Shown: positions 23,206 through 33,417 of the stretch, one piece after another
Position numbering within the stretch: position 1 is the first letter of the stretch
Layout of the letters: each line of letters begins with the position of its first letter
From: Muscardinus avellanarius
Taxonomy: Eukaryota; Chordata; Mammalia; Rodentia; Gliridae
Assembly (NCBI GenBank): GCA_963383645.1
Contig: OY726572.1
Span: 71,314,356-71,378,355, forward strand
Length of the DNA stretch: 64,000 bases
Reading direction: 5' to 3'
The notes under the pieces: model-generated
The model's database searches: none
Told to the model about the DNA's origin: nothing
Seen by the model: the letters and a program-made list of their open reading frames with translations, nothing else
Made by a program: the position numbers and the translations under genes

Positions 23206-23809
23206 TTACTGATCGTCTTTTGTAAAGTAATAAATAGCTTGCAAGAACTTTAAGATAAAACCAGATTGTTACATTTTCTCCCCAGTGTCTATCCTTATAA
23301 ACAATATGAGGTCAGTCTGACATTTAGGAATTCCTAACATTTTAACATTTTCTTTTATAGATTGAGGAATCAAATTGCTTCTTTCTTGGAGGTTATAAAG
23401 TTTTCCATTCAGTATTTAGAGAAATTTATAAAATAACAGAATGCATGAAAGATTACTTTTATAAAGAATTAGCCACAATCTTAAAAAAAACATTTATTTT
23501 TTAAAGTACAAATAAAAATATTGTAATGTGATAAGAAAAAAATTATTTAAAGATAGCTATGCCATTGCTAATAAACAACACTACGAACCCAGACTAGATT
23601 GGATCCCATAAATCATATATACAACATATCTGTTTCCTGGTTCTCTCTCCCTAATGAGAGACCATCATTGTCTATTGTGAAAGGGTATATTGATGAAGTA
23701 AAATAGAACTGAGTTATGGTTTATATCAATTGCTGCAGATGCTATGGTAATGGTGTTTACATCAAGAAAAGAGAAGTGACTCTTTACCTATGCCAATCCT
23801 ATGAAAAAC
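23206..23809. other. Unique AT-rich sequence
   Basis: No gene or repeat family is recognised. Confidence 0.5.
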
Positions 23810-24035
23810 TCACCACTGTTTTGTTTTGTTTTGTTTTTTGGTGGTACTGGGGTTCATGGAAGCCCTTCTGCCTCTGGGCTATACTCCCAGACCTATTTTT
23901 TATATTTATTTATTTGGAAACAGGGTCTCTTAAGCCAGCGAGGCTGGCTCCGAACCAGCGTGATCCTCCTGTCTCTGCCTCCCAAGCAGGGGATTACAAA
24001 CATGCACCACCATGTCCGGTCTTCACCATTGTTTT
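23810..24035 (-). repeat. SINE of the 'ttaagccag' subfamily with target duplication
   Basis: The SINE lies at about 23824-24022 between tcaccactgtttt (from 23810) and tcaccattgtttt (24023-24035), 13 bp with one mismatch. It carries 'tctcttaagccagcgaggct' and 'catggaagcccttctgcctc'. Confidence 0.9.
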
Positions 24036-24235
24036 TTGGAAGTAGATAGCTAGCTGAATTTCACAGGCTCCACTGGAATTTGCTGCAAAAGGAATAATGA
24101 CTTGAATGTTACCTATGTTTAGTTTAGATGAAAATCTGGACTGTGGAGTTTTTAGTTGGTGCTGGAATACGAATTTAGGGCTACTGGAGTGGAATATATG
24201 CATTTGGAATGTAAAAAGACATAAATTTGAAGTGT

Positions 24236-24425
24236 CCTCGTTGGGACAGTATTGTTTTAATGTGTGTCATAGGGATATGCATCAAGATGGCTCTCACCAG
24301 ACGCTGGACCCTTGATCTTGGACCTCTCATCCTCTAGAACCATAAACCAATACGTTTCTGTTATTATAAATCACGCAGTCTATAGTATTCTATTACAGCA
24401 ACCAAAGTATCCCAAGACACACTGT
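24236..24425 (+). mobile_element. 3' fragment of a MaLR/MLT-type LTR
   Basis: The order 'aagatggctctcaccagacg', 'cccttgatcttggacctctc', 'ctagaaccataaaccaatac' and 'cagtctatagtattctatta' matches the 3' half of a common old MaLR-type LTR. The 5' half is not recognised. Confidence 0.65.
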
Positions 24426-24795
24426 ACCTATATACTATTTCTTCTCCTAATATTCCCTGAAACTATAACAGCAAAGCTCACACAACTACAAAAATTCCTC
24501 CTGGCTTCACTAGGACCAAAGCAAAGACATAGTAAAAGTGTCAGTATGATGAATGGAGACAAAATCTATCACATCTGCTTAAACTCTGCATTCAAATTTC
24601 AAAAAGGCAACAGTTTGGTGATTTTACTTACGGCACTGGCATTTGTGATTTTTGGCCATTTGCAATACTTATGCTCATGTTTCTGTAGTGAATCTGCACA
24701 GAGGTTTTTATCAGTCATTATCTAACCTTTTTTTTTTTTTTTTAGGCAGATGGGGGAGAAGCCTTCCCTTGGCTATGCCCACACAGCACCACCTT
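24426..24795. other. Unique sequence, no gene seen
   Basis: The frame at 24312-24725 runs from the LTR fragment into this stretch and has no recognisable domain. Confidence 0.5.
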
Positions 24796-24991
24796 AGAAG
24801 TCACCATATCCAGCCAGGCATGGTGGCGCACGCTTGTAATCCCTGAGCTTGGGAGGTGGAGACAGGAGGATCACGTTGGTTCGGAGCCAGCCTCCCTGGC
24901 TTAAGAGACTCTGTTTCCAAATAAAAAATATAAAATAGGTTTGGGAGTGTAGCCCGGAGGTAGAAGGGCTTCCAGGAACCTCAGTACCACC

Positions 24992-25055
<64 letters not shown>

Positions 25056-25083
25056 AAATAAAAATAAAGAAATCACCATATCC
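24796..25083 (+). repeat. SINE of the 'ttaagccag' subfamily with target duplication and (AT)n
   Basis: The plus-strand SINE (24812-25000) is flanked by agaagtcaccatatcc (24796-24811) and agaaatcaccatatcc (25068-25083), 16 bp with one mismatch. Its A tail continues into an (AT)n run at about 25009-25052, which lies inside the duplication. Confidence 0.92.
25009..25052. repeat. (AT)n microsatellite
   Basis: A pure AT run of about 22 units follows the SINE's A tail. Confidence 0.97.
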
Positions 25084-26629
25084 CTATATGACCTTTCTGT
25101 GCCCACGTGCAGAATGATCATGGTGGATTTGCTTTGGAATGGAAACAGGTCCCAAAATGAGCCAATTTAATCCCTTTCTTGAAATTTTAGAACTTCAGGG
25201 GATTAAGAAGTTTATAAAAGCCTTGCCAATATAAACAACCCAAGATGTCTACATCTTGGTAGATGTAGACATCTACCTTGAGCTGCTTGGTAGTCATGAT
25301 TCCTACAGGTCAAGTATAAGGAATAATGAAGCAAATTCCAGAGACAAAGATAGAGGCCTGAATGAAGACAAACTTCCTGGCAGAGTTCAGTTCTCGATGC
25401 TACTATCATTCCTGTGACTTGGTTAATAATTACCACCTAATATTTACTAACGCTTAAAGAGCCCATATATTTCTCTGCTTTTTCTCACTAATCCACCTGG
25501 ATTTCTATTACCTGCAGCCAATGAACTCCTAGTTAATGAACTGGGCGAAGGTAAATAAATGAACATAGCTTCCTGGTTTGTGCCTTATGCTTTCTCAGTT
25601 TACCTATTTGTAAAATTTTAGTCTCTTAGTGGCCTTTCTATTTAACAGCTAAATTTCTCTTGCAGGATTCTCAACAGTGGGTACAGAATATGGAGGAGTT
25701 AAAAGAAGGTAAAAAGAAGTAAACATAATGCCAAGTGAGGGTCAAACACTCCTCTAACCAGGAATAAGACAAGTCATTTCCTCATATGACTTATTATTTC
25801 AGAGATCTTTTTACTAGAGAGAAATTACACAGAAATGATTTGAAGAAGCTGACTAATTTTGTCTAACACATGTCCCAATTGCCTTTTTTAATTTCCATGC
25901 TCCTATAAGGCAGAGAATTTCCTTTTCCAATTGTTATACAGCTTTCCATCAGACACACAATAGTCACATCATCAATGTTTGTTGAGTGGAAAAGAGGGAC
26001 AGGAACCATGTGGATGTGGAAATTCGGGTTTGTGACGTAAGTCACACTTTCAAATCACACTTCATATCTGATGCTTAAAATCCTTTAAAATATTGATAAA
26101 ATAAAAATTCAGTGCTAATTGGAATTCTCTATTTTGACTGTCAGCTCTCTCATTTTAAAACATAAAAACTGGTATCATGTATAAATGACTGAATAACAGC
26201 AAAAGCCATTCTGAAGTGTGATGAATCTGTTTAAACAAGTGGAGGACTAGAGGCTGGGATGTAAAGACACTCAATTTTGTGTTTTGAAGATCAAACTCAG
26301 CCATGTGCCTTTGGGCCTGACCACTATTCACGGAGGAGCTTTGAGGATTTTTGATGATGTGGAACAATCAGTGGTGAGAGATCAAAGGCTGGAACACGGA
26401 GGGCAAATCTGGGCTCATGCATTTTAAAGGAAGTCATGCTTTAAATAATTTCAGGGCACGGGATGAAGCTGCCGGTGCTGGTGAGATGGGATTTCTTTCC
26501 ATCCCAATATGGTAAGGGAGCCAACTTACTTCCTCTTTAGAGGAACAGGGAAATGAGAACTATGGCCCAGTGCACTTGAAGTCTGTTTTTCAAGGTAACT
26601 GGGAGACTATTAATTCATTCCAGCAATTT
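25084..26629. other. Unique sequence, no gene seen
   Basis: Apart from a perfect hairpin at 25243-25274, I recognise no repeat, RNA gene or coding region. The minus-strand frames at 25212-25436, 25863-26045 and 26155-26367 lack known domains. Confidence 0.5.
25243..25274. repeat. Perfect 14-bp inverted repeat with 4-base loop
   Basis: AGATGTCTACATCT at 25243-25256 is exactly complementary in reverse to AGATGTAGACATCT at 25261-25274, with loop TGGT. Each arm is itself nearly palindromic (AGATGT / ACATCT). Confidence 0.95.
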
Positions 26630-26860
26630 AAAATACTTGTAGCCGGGCATGGTAGCGCATGCTTGTAATTCCCAAGCTTGGGAGGTGGAGACAGGAGGAT
26701 CGCTCAGGTTCAAAGCCAGCCTTGCTGGCTTAAGAGAACCTGTTTCCAAGTAAAATATAAAAAATAGGTCTGGGAGTGTAGCCCAGAGGAAGAATGGTTC
26801 CATTCCCAGTCCCACCAAAAAAAATAAAAAATAAATAAAATAAAAAATAAAATACTTGTA
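26630..26860 (+). repeat. SINE of the 'ttaagccag' subfamily with target duplication
   Basis: The SINE starts 'gccgggcatggtagcgcatg', carries the antisense diagnostic 'gccttgctggcttaagagaa', and ends in an AAATA-type tail. It is flanked by aaaatacttgta at 26630-26641 and 26849-26860, identical over 12 bp, so it is probably one of the younger copies. Confidence 0.92.
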
Positions 26861-27021
26861 AAAGTTGCCACATTATTTGTGATAATTTTCTTTTATCTGT
26901 TCATTGACTCATGCTACGTAAACATTAAGCAAGGACTATAAAAATTAGCATGAGGTATAGTCATTTTAAGAAATTTAAAAAACATACTGTGATTGGATAT
27001 CTATTACTGTACTGAATTTTA

Positions 27022-27215
27022 CATAAAGCCAATCATGATGCCTGTAATCCTAGTTCTTAGGGTGCTGAGACAGGAGGGTCACAGCTTCAAGGCCAACTTC
27101 AGTAACTTACAAGACCCTGTTTTAAAATTTAAAAAGTAAAAATAGGACTGGAGGTTAAACTCAGATGTAGACTGCCCCTGGGTTCAATCCCCAGTATCAG
27201 GGGAAAAAAATTATA
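27022..27215 (+). repeat. B1-dID composite SINE, plus strand, diverged
   Basis: The copy includes 'gatgcctgtaatcctagttc', 'tgctgagacaggagggtcac' and an ID-like part ending 'gggttcaatccccagtatca'. Confidence 0.83.
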
Positions 27216-27394
27216 TAAACATTACCAAGTTTTCTGTAGTGTATTCTCTCACTTTTACTGAGTTAAATGCAATTTTTGTGAGCCCTTTTTATTGCAAAGG
27301 TAAACAAAGGACTAAATATAGGTTTAGCTTCCTACAGATAAACACTTTCTATGATACTGGTGACTACATATTTTATCTATCTATGTAGTATTTG

Positions 27395-27466
27395 TTTTTG
27401 ATGGTAGAGACTAAAATCAGGGTCACATGCAGTCTACTTCTGGGTTATACCCTCAGTCCTTGGAAC
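27395..27466 (-). repeat. ID-like SINE remnant, minus strand
   Basis: The text 'gatggtagagactaaaatca' and 'acttctgggttataccctca' is a strongly decayed antisense ID-like half. The B1-like half is absent. Confidence 0.5.
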
Positions 27467-27854
27467 TATATATTTCAAACTCAAATTCAAGCTTACAAGC
27501 TCAACCTCAGTTGAGGAGCCTAGAATGGTCCAAGGAAATAAAAAACAAATTAGGTCATAGAGTTAAAGATCTGAGATAACATTGAAATGAAGGAAGAGGT
27601 GTTGCTCCCCCCACCCCCTTTGGAAAGTGGGAATTCAGACCTAGATGCTCCATAACCTAGGAGCCATGGACCACATCCATTCATATTAGGAGCCTGAGAT
27701 TCACACCACATAACTGGCATCAGTCATCTGACTGACAGGTAATGTTACTTCAAGTAGAAAATCAAAGTGACCTCATATTTACTACCTTTATAGTATGTTT
27801 TCAGAATGAAACACATGCACATACATAAACTGGTGAATAAGTATTGCAATTCAG

Positions 27855-27905
<51 letters not shown>

Positions 27906-27940
27906 TGTGTGTGTGTGTGTGTCTGTGTGTCTGTGTGTTT
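27855..27940. repeat. (TG)n microsatellite
   Basis: This is a TG run of about 40 units, with TATG and TCTG interruptions near 27899 and 27922. Confidence 0.95.
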
Positions 27941-28079
27941 TAATTGTTCTGATAGAAAATGTTCTTAGAACGGAATCCAGTTAAAGTTGGAAAACTCCCT
28001 GTGTTGTTTCAGGGGCTTTTGTTGGTTCATTTTGTTTTCATTTATTATCTCTGTAGAAAGATTGGAGATTACCACTGCT

Positions 28080-28760
28080 TGACTTCAGGCTCTGTGTACT
28101 AATGGTGTAATTTCTAACAGCCAATCCACAGCAAACCCATAAAACTTGTCTTAATGGGATTTGCCTTGAGCGCCATCTGTAATTAGGTAGGGGGTTTCCA
28201 CTGCCACTCTATTACTGTGATTTCTAGGTGAGTCTCTTGGGGCCCCTTTAGCCTCTGGGCCTCCAAGCTTTATAGCATCCAGTGAGCAGTAGGGAAGCCT
28301 GGTCGGATGCTCAAGTGTGTGCAAATACACACTTACAAGGGCAACACAATTAATAAGCCATTGGCAGTCCCATAGTCAGTAAACATATCTGTACTGTGGG
28401 TTTTGTTCTTATTATTATTTTCTTGCTTTTGCACATATTGGCTCCTTTGATGTAAGTACAATCCAATCTAGAGGCACAGAAGTAACCGCAGATGCCACGC
28501 CAGAAGTGTGCTGATGATACCATCTGCTTTCTGCAATTCTCTCCTGGTCATTGATTTCTCTGGGAGATTTTCTTCAAAATAGTTGGACAATCTTATGGCA
28601 TGTTGTGTGACATATGGAGTGCTTTTTCACTAGTGACTTCAGCATGCTGTCGTGGAAAGAGCAAGGGATTTGGAATCAGAGGGACAGATCTGGACGCCTG
28701 GGTGGGTTTCCTCGCTAGACAAAGCCATACGTTCCTCTTGTCTTTGGTTTCTTAGTCAGT
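28080..28760. other. Candidate conserved non-coding stretch
   Basis: This part is unique, of balanced composition and free of recognisable repeats. It contains a homeodomain-type core TAATTA at 28180-28185 and an E-box-like CATCTG next to it. I infer possible regulatory function only from composition and motif; no conservation was tested. Confidence 0.25.
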
Positions 28761-29119
28761 AAAATAATGGTAAAGTATTATTAAAGATGACTAAGAAGTA
28801 CTTTGATGATGAGAAATCATTAAAAATATCCAACAAGCAATAAAATACTATGTAAAAAGAAATCACGGTTATATTTTTCTTAGTGGTACCCCACATTTTC
28901 TAACATTCCAAAGGAATTTTTTACTCTAGCTCACATGATATTTCTACCACTGGTGCCGCATCAGTTGAGGCTCACAGACCCTGTGTGACTTGGAGCTTTT
29001 AGACTTGTTTGATATTTGTTTTATAGCAGCATCTTACTCGTGTAAGCAAAAAGGTTAAAGGATACTGGAATAGAATATTCAATAGGAGAATACAAACAAA
29101 AATGCAAGAGAAAAGGGAG

Positions 29120-29305
29120 ACAGGCATGGTAGTGCATGCCTGTAATTACAGTACTTGGGAGGTTTGAGACAGGAGGATCATAAATTCAGTAGCCTCAACA
29201 ATTTAGTGAGACTCAGAAACCTAATAAGACCCTGTTTCAAAGAAAAAATAAAAAGGGCTCAGGGTGTGTAGCTCAGAGGTAAAATACCCTTGGGTTTAAC
29301 CCCAG

Positions 29306-29307
<2 letters not shown>
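29120..29307 (+). repeat. B1-dID composite SINE, plus strand
   Basis: The B1-like part (gacaggcatggtagtgcatg, tacttgggaggtttgagaca) and the ID-like part (gtgtagctcagaggtaaaat, gggtttaaccccagtatg) lead directly into the purine tract that replaces the tail. Confidence 0.87.
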
Positions 29308-29360
<53 letters not shown>

Positions 29361-29558
29361 GAAAAGAAAAGAGAAGAGAAGAGAAGAGAAGAGAAGAAGG
29401 GAAGGGAAGGGAAGGGAAGGGAAGGGAAGGGAAGGGAAGGGAAGAGAAGAGAAGAGAAGAGAAGAGAAGAGAAGAGAAGAGAAGAGAAGAGAAGAGAAGA
29501 GAGAGAAGAGAGGAGAGAGAGAGAGAGGGAGGAGAAGAGGAGGGAAGGGGAAAAGTGA
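29308..29558. repeat. 250-bp purine-only microsatellite tract
   Basis: An almost pure G/A strand is built from successive blocks: (GA)n, then GAAAA and GAGAA units, a (GGGAA)n core at about 29399-29442, then GAGAA units again and GA-rich ends. The arrangement is close to mirror-symmetric about the core. Its translations (RERERE; SLLFSSLL) are not proteins. Confidence 0.95.
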
Positions 29559-30968
29559 TGGAATAAAGAGCTTTTTGAAATAAAAAATTAGGAGAAATGC
29601 AAACATATATTAAAAATGTTAGCAACAGTATCTGTGGATATCTACATTATGTTAAATTACCTTTTATAATGGAATTAAGGAAAATGGGGAAGGGAAAGCA
29701 TTTCCTTACTCTCTACACAATTCCTTGGCTTGGCTTCTTGCTGTACTGCTATCCTGAGGCTTTCTTTAAATGTCTTCATTGATCCCTGAGTATGGACAAG
29801 GTTCCTCCCTGCGCCAATAACTTGCCTGATCCTTCCCTCTCTACCACCCCATCACCTCATGCCTTACAAAACTGCATTTGGTCCTTAAGTCTTGCACTTT
29901 CATCTATCCTCATTTACTAGATATCATCCAGATATTTTAATACCTATTTTACCATTTATTTAAAAAATTCAGAACCAACGAGGGAAGTTTTATCCACAGC
30001 CCTGAAAATTCCAACTAATCATTTCAATATTAAGGTAGTTTCCATTAAGATAAGAACAAGAAGATGGACAGAGAAACTAATTAGTAAAAATTAGAGTCCT
30101 AAGACTCAAAAAATACATCTCAACAAAATATTTGACTCTAGGACTTTAACTTGAGAACTGATCATCATGCTCACAGTGACTTCTGTGTGGTCCCCAGTCC
30201 CCACTTACAACGTGAATTTTGTTGTCTTCTTATCTCATACTGTACATTGGCTGAGACTGAAATGGAAATCATGAGCACTGGGACATCGCATCAAAAAATG
30301 ACCACATCCAAGTTGTTGGATTTGGGGCTGAAAACTTCAACTGATTGGAAGCTTGAGTTTATTGCTTAGGAAGAGGAAAGTATATTCATCTATGAGAAAA
30401 AGGACTCATCATTATTTGGGTAAAGTACCAAGTGTTGAAAAAAAGTATTTTTTTTTCACCTCTAACTCTATTCCTTTCTTTCCCTTAGTAGAAGAATTTT
30501 AACTGTCATTTGGGGATCCATAATTAAAATACCTCCTGGCTTTCTCACAGATATAATTGGCCACTGGACTAAATTGTGGCACAGGCACATAAGTGGTAGT
30601 GGTAGATGTGAGGAACATCATTACAGGAGGGGAGGATATGGCCCTCTTTTGTATTCAGTCTAAAATTTAGTCTCTCCTATGCTCTGGGCTTCAGCTTTCT
30701 CTTTGCACATAGAAATACAACCTCTAGGCGATTATCAAATTTCACTGCCAAACTGGGAAAGCCCATCACTCTTTGATAATCCTCTATACCAACAACATAC
30801 AGATAAAGAAATTATATGTCCTTTTTTCTCTTGATCTTTTTTTATTGTGATATATCACTTTCCTGATCATAGAAGAAAAGTAGAAGTTATTACTGAGTTG
30901 AAGAGCAAGCTAATTTATACTAACTTTTCAGTAATTCACTGTGCTGATTCTCTGGAGTGTTTCACTTT
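29559..30968. other. Unique sequence, no gene seen
   Basis: No repeat family or gene is recognised. The frame at 30151-30369 has no known domain. Confidence 0.5.
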
Positions 30969-30972
30969 CTCC

Positions 30973-31200
30973 TTTTTTTTTTTTTTTTTTTTTTTTTTTT
31001 GGTACTGGGGATGGAACCCAGGGGCTTTCTACCTCCAGGCTACACTCCCGGACCTATTTTATATTTTATTTGAAAACAGGGTTCCACTTAGTTGCTGAAA
31101 GCCTCACTAAGTAGCTGAGGCTGGCTTTGAACCTGCGCAATCCTCCTGTTTCAGCCTCCCAAGTGCAGGGATTACAAGCATGCAACACCATATCTGGCTT
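30973..31200 (-). repeat. B1-dID composite SINE, minus strand
   Basis: A long T tract (30973-31000) precedes 'ggtactggggatggaaccca', 'cctcactaagtagctgaggc' and 'agcatgcaacaccatatctg'. Confidence 0.9.
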
Positions 31201-31216
31201 CCCTTTTGAGGAAAAG

Positions 31217-31260
<44 letters not shown>
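31217..31260. repeat. (TG)n microsatellite
   Basis: A pure TG run of about 21 units lies 20 bp from the preceding SINE. Confidence 0.97.
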
Positions 31261-31261
<1 letters not shown>

Positions 31262-31604
31262 AATACACATAGCACATACTGTATATTTGCATACAAACAT
31301 ATCCTCTCTACAAGCATACATAATTGTGTGTACCAAATTAATAAAGGAAGGAAATTATTTACAATAATCAAAATAATTTTATATAATAGAACCTCACACA
31401 GTTAGTTGAAATCCACAGAGAAAAACAACTTGAGACACCTGTGAATTTCTCAAATACTACCTTTTGTGCACACAAGACTTGGCCTTAAGATAAATAACAG
31501 AATTTAATAATAAATCCACTTTGACAATATACTTAAATATCATATTTTTAAAATCATGTAAATCCACTGATTATTTTTATATAGATGTCATATCAAAGTA
31601 ATAA

Positions 31605-31765
31605 GTAATCTCCCTGGGAAGCTGAGACAGGAGGATTGCAAATTTGAGAGCATCTTCAACAACTTAGAGATACATCTTGGTAAAACTCTGTTTCAAAATT
31701 TAAAAAATAATAAAATAGGGCTCAGAGGTAGAATGCCTCTGAGTTCAACCCCCGTACCAGAATAA
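31605..31765 (+). repeat. B1-dID SINE, 5'-truncated, plus strand
   Basis: The copy starts inside the B1-like part (ctgggaagctgagacaggag) and ends in the ID-like part (gctcagaggtagaatgcctc, gagttcaacccccgtacc). Confidence 0.83.
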
Positions 31766-32095
31766 CAATAACCACCAAGTAATCATCAAGAGATAAATGA
31801 GAGAAATATGCTTTATCATGTAACATAGCTTTATCTTATCCCATTCAACTATTGCATAACCCACCAATCACTACACATCAAAACTTTCTTTCTAATCTAT
31901 ATGTGGAAGAATGGCACTAGATCCCTATATCTTGCCCTAAACAAATCAACCTTAAATGGGCCAATCACCTAGGTATAAAATCAGATATTGTAAATTCTAG
32001 GTGCAAACTTAGGGTAAATACTTCAGTAAGTAGGTAAAAGCTGTGATTTTTCTCAATAGCATTCCTATAGCTCAGGAAATAACACCAAAAAATTA
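31766..32095. other. Unique sequence, no gene seen
   Basis: No feature is recognised. Some of this could be further, more decayed L1 sequence continuous with the next element. Confidence 0.4.
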
Positions 32096-32705
32096 ATAAG
32101 TGTTATGGCATTGTTGTACAATAAACAGTAGAATAAACACACGGTCTATAGATTAGAAGACATCTTTGCCAGCTACCCTTTCTACATAAAATTAATATTT
32201 AGAATAAAGAACTCAAAAATTTTGACACCAAAATCAAATAACCCATTCAATTCATGGGCAAATTAACTAAAGCTATACTTCTCAAAATAAAAAGTACAAA
32301 TGTCCAACAATTATTTAAAAATGTTTAATATCAAATGTTTAACTATCAGGAAAATGCAAATCAAAATTAACTGAGATCCCATCTCACTTCAGTCATAATG
32401 GCAAATAATCAAGAATACAAACAACGAATTCTGGTGAGAATGCAGGAGAAAAGCCACTCTTATCTTTTTGGTGGAAACATAATTTAGTACAGTTATTATA
32501 GGAATCAGTGTGGTGGTTTCTCAAGAAACTAAAATTTAAACTACCATATAATCCTCCTATACTGTTCCTCAGCACTTGCCTCAAAGAATTAAAGTCAACA
32601 TACTTTAGAGAAACATGCATACCTATGCTTATAGCACAACATTCACAATAGCTGAGTTATGGTTCAGCCGAGGTGTCATCAACAGATGAATTAATAAAGA
32701 AAACG

Positions 32706-32758
<53 letters not shown>

Positions 32759-33095
32759 CATACATACCATGGAGTTTTATCCAGCCATAAAGAAAATTAT
32801 GTTACTTGCAGAAAAATGGGTGGAACTGAAGAACATCATATTAGGCAAAATAATTAAGCCAGATTCAGAAAGACAAGTGTCATATATTTTCACCAACATG
32901 TGAAAGCTAGAGGGGAAACAAAGAAAAAAGGGGGAAAGGGATGTTGTAAAAGTAGAAAAGAGACCGTTAAGATAGAGGAAGGGGAAGGGAGAAGGAAGGA
33001 ATAGAAAGGAGAGGTAAAATCGATCAAGTTATGCTGTATGCATGTACAAATATGACATGGTGAAACTCACTTATTTGAAAAATGTATGTGCACTA
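32096..33095 (+). mobile_element. Old L1 3' end, plus strand, with internal (TA)n
   Basis: L1 ORF2 3' coding sequence begins near 'agacatctttgccagctacc' (32159) and runs through 'caggaaaatgcaaatcaaaa' and 'ttatccagccataaagaaaa' to a purine-rich 3' UTR at about 32905-33020. A (TA)n and TACA run interrupts it at 32707-32766. Many frameshifts and stops are present, so it is a dead copy. Confidence 0.85.
32707..32766. repeat. (TA)n / (TACA)n microsatellite inside L1
   Basis: A TA run of about 23 units followed by CATA/TACA units lies in the ORF2 3' region. Confidence 0.95.
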
Positions 33096-33097
33096 AG

Positions 33098-33314
33098 AAA
33101 AAAGAAATTTTGCTGGGCATGGTGGCGCACGTTTGTAATCCCCATGGTTGGGAGGTGGAGACAGGAGGATTGTGCAGGTTCGAAGCCAGCAGCACTGTTT
33201 TAAGAGACCCTGTTTCCACATAAAAAAAAAGTATATAATAGGTCTGGGAGTGTAGCCCGTGGAAGTGTAGCCTGGAGGTAGGCTTCCAGGAGCCCCAGTT
33301 CCACCAAAGAAAAG

Positions 33315-33401
<87 letters not shown>

Positions 33402-33417
33402 GAAAAAAGAAACTTTG
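33098..33417 (+). repeat. SINE of the 'ttaagccag' subfamily with (GAAA)n tail and target duplication
   Basis: The SINE (33113-33306) is flanked by aaaaaagaaattttg (33098-33112) and aaaaaagaaactttg (33403-33417), 15 bp with one mismatch. The tail has expanded to a (GAAA)n run at about 33307-33402. The unit 'agtgtagcc' in the ID-like part is locally duplicated (near 33249 and 33267). Confidence 0.9.

Noticed and set aside
23716..24049. Frames of 82-109 codons with WKQGLLSQRGWLRTS-like text
   Set aside because: They translate a minus-strand SINE; the same peptide text recurs wherever this SINE subfamily occurs, for example at 26615-26818 and 33093-33433.
29259..29625. Frames of 83-115 codons over the purine tract
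   Set aside because: They are translations of GA, GAGAA and GGGAA microsatellites (RERERE, SLLFSSLL) and appear on both strands.
33305..33402. Regularly spaced repeats as a CRISPR-like array
   Set aside because: They are contiguous tetranucleotides without spacers, in a mammalian genome.
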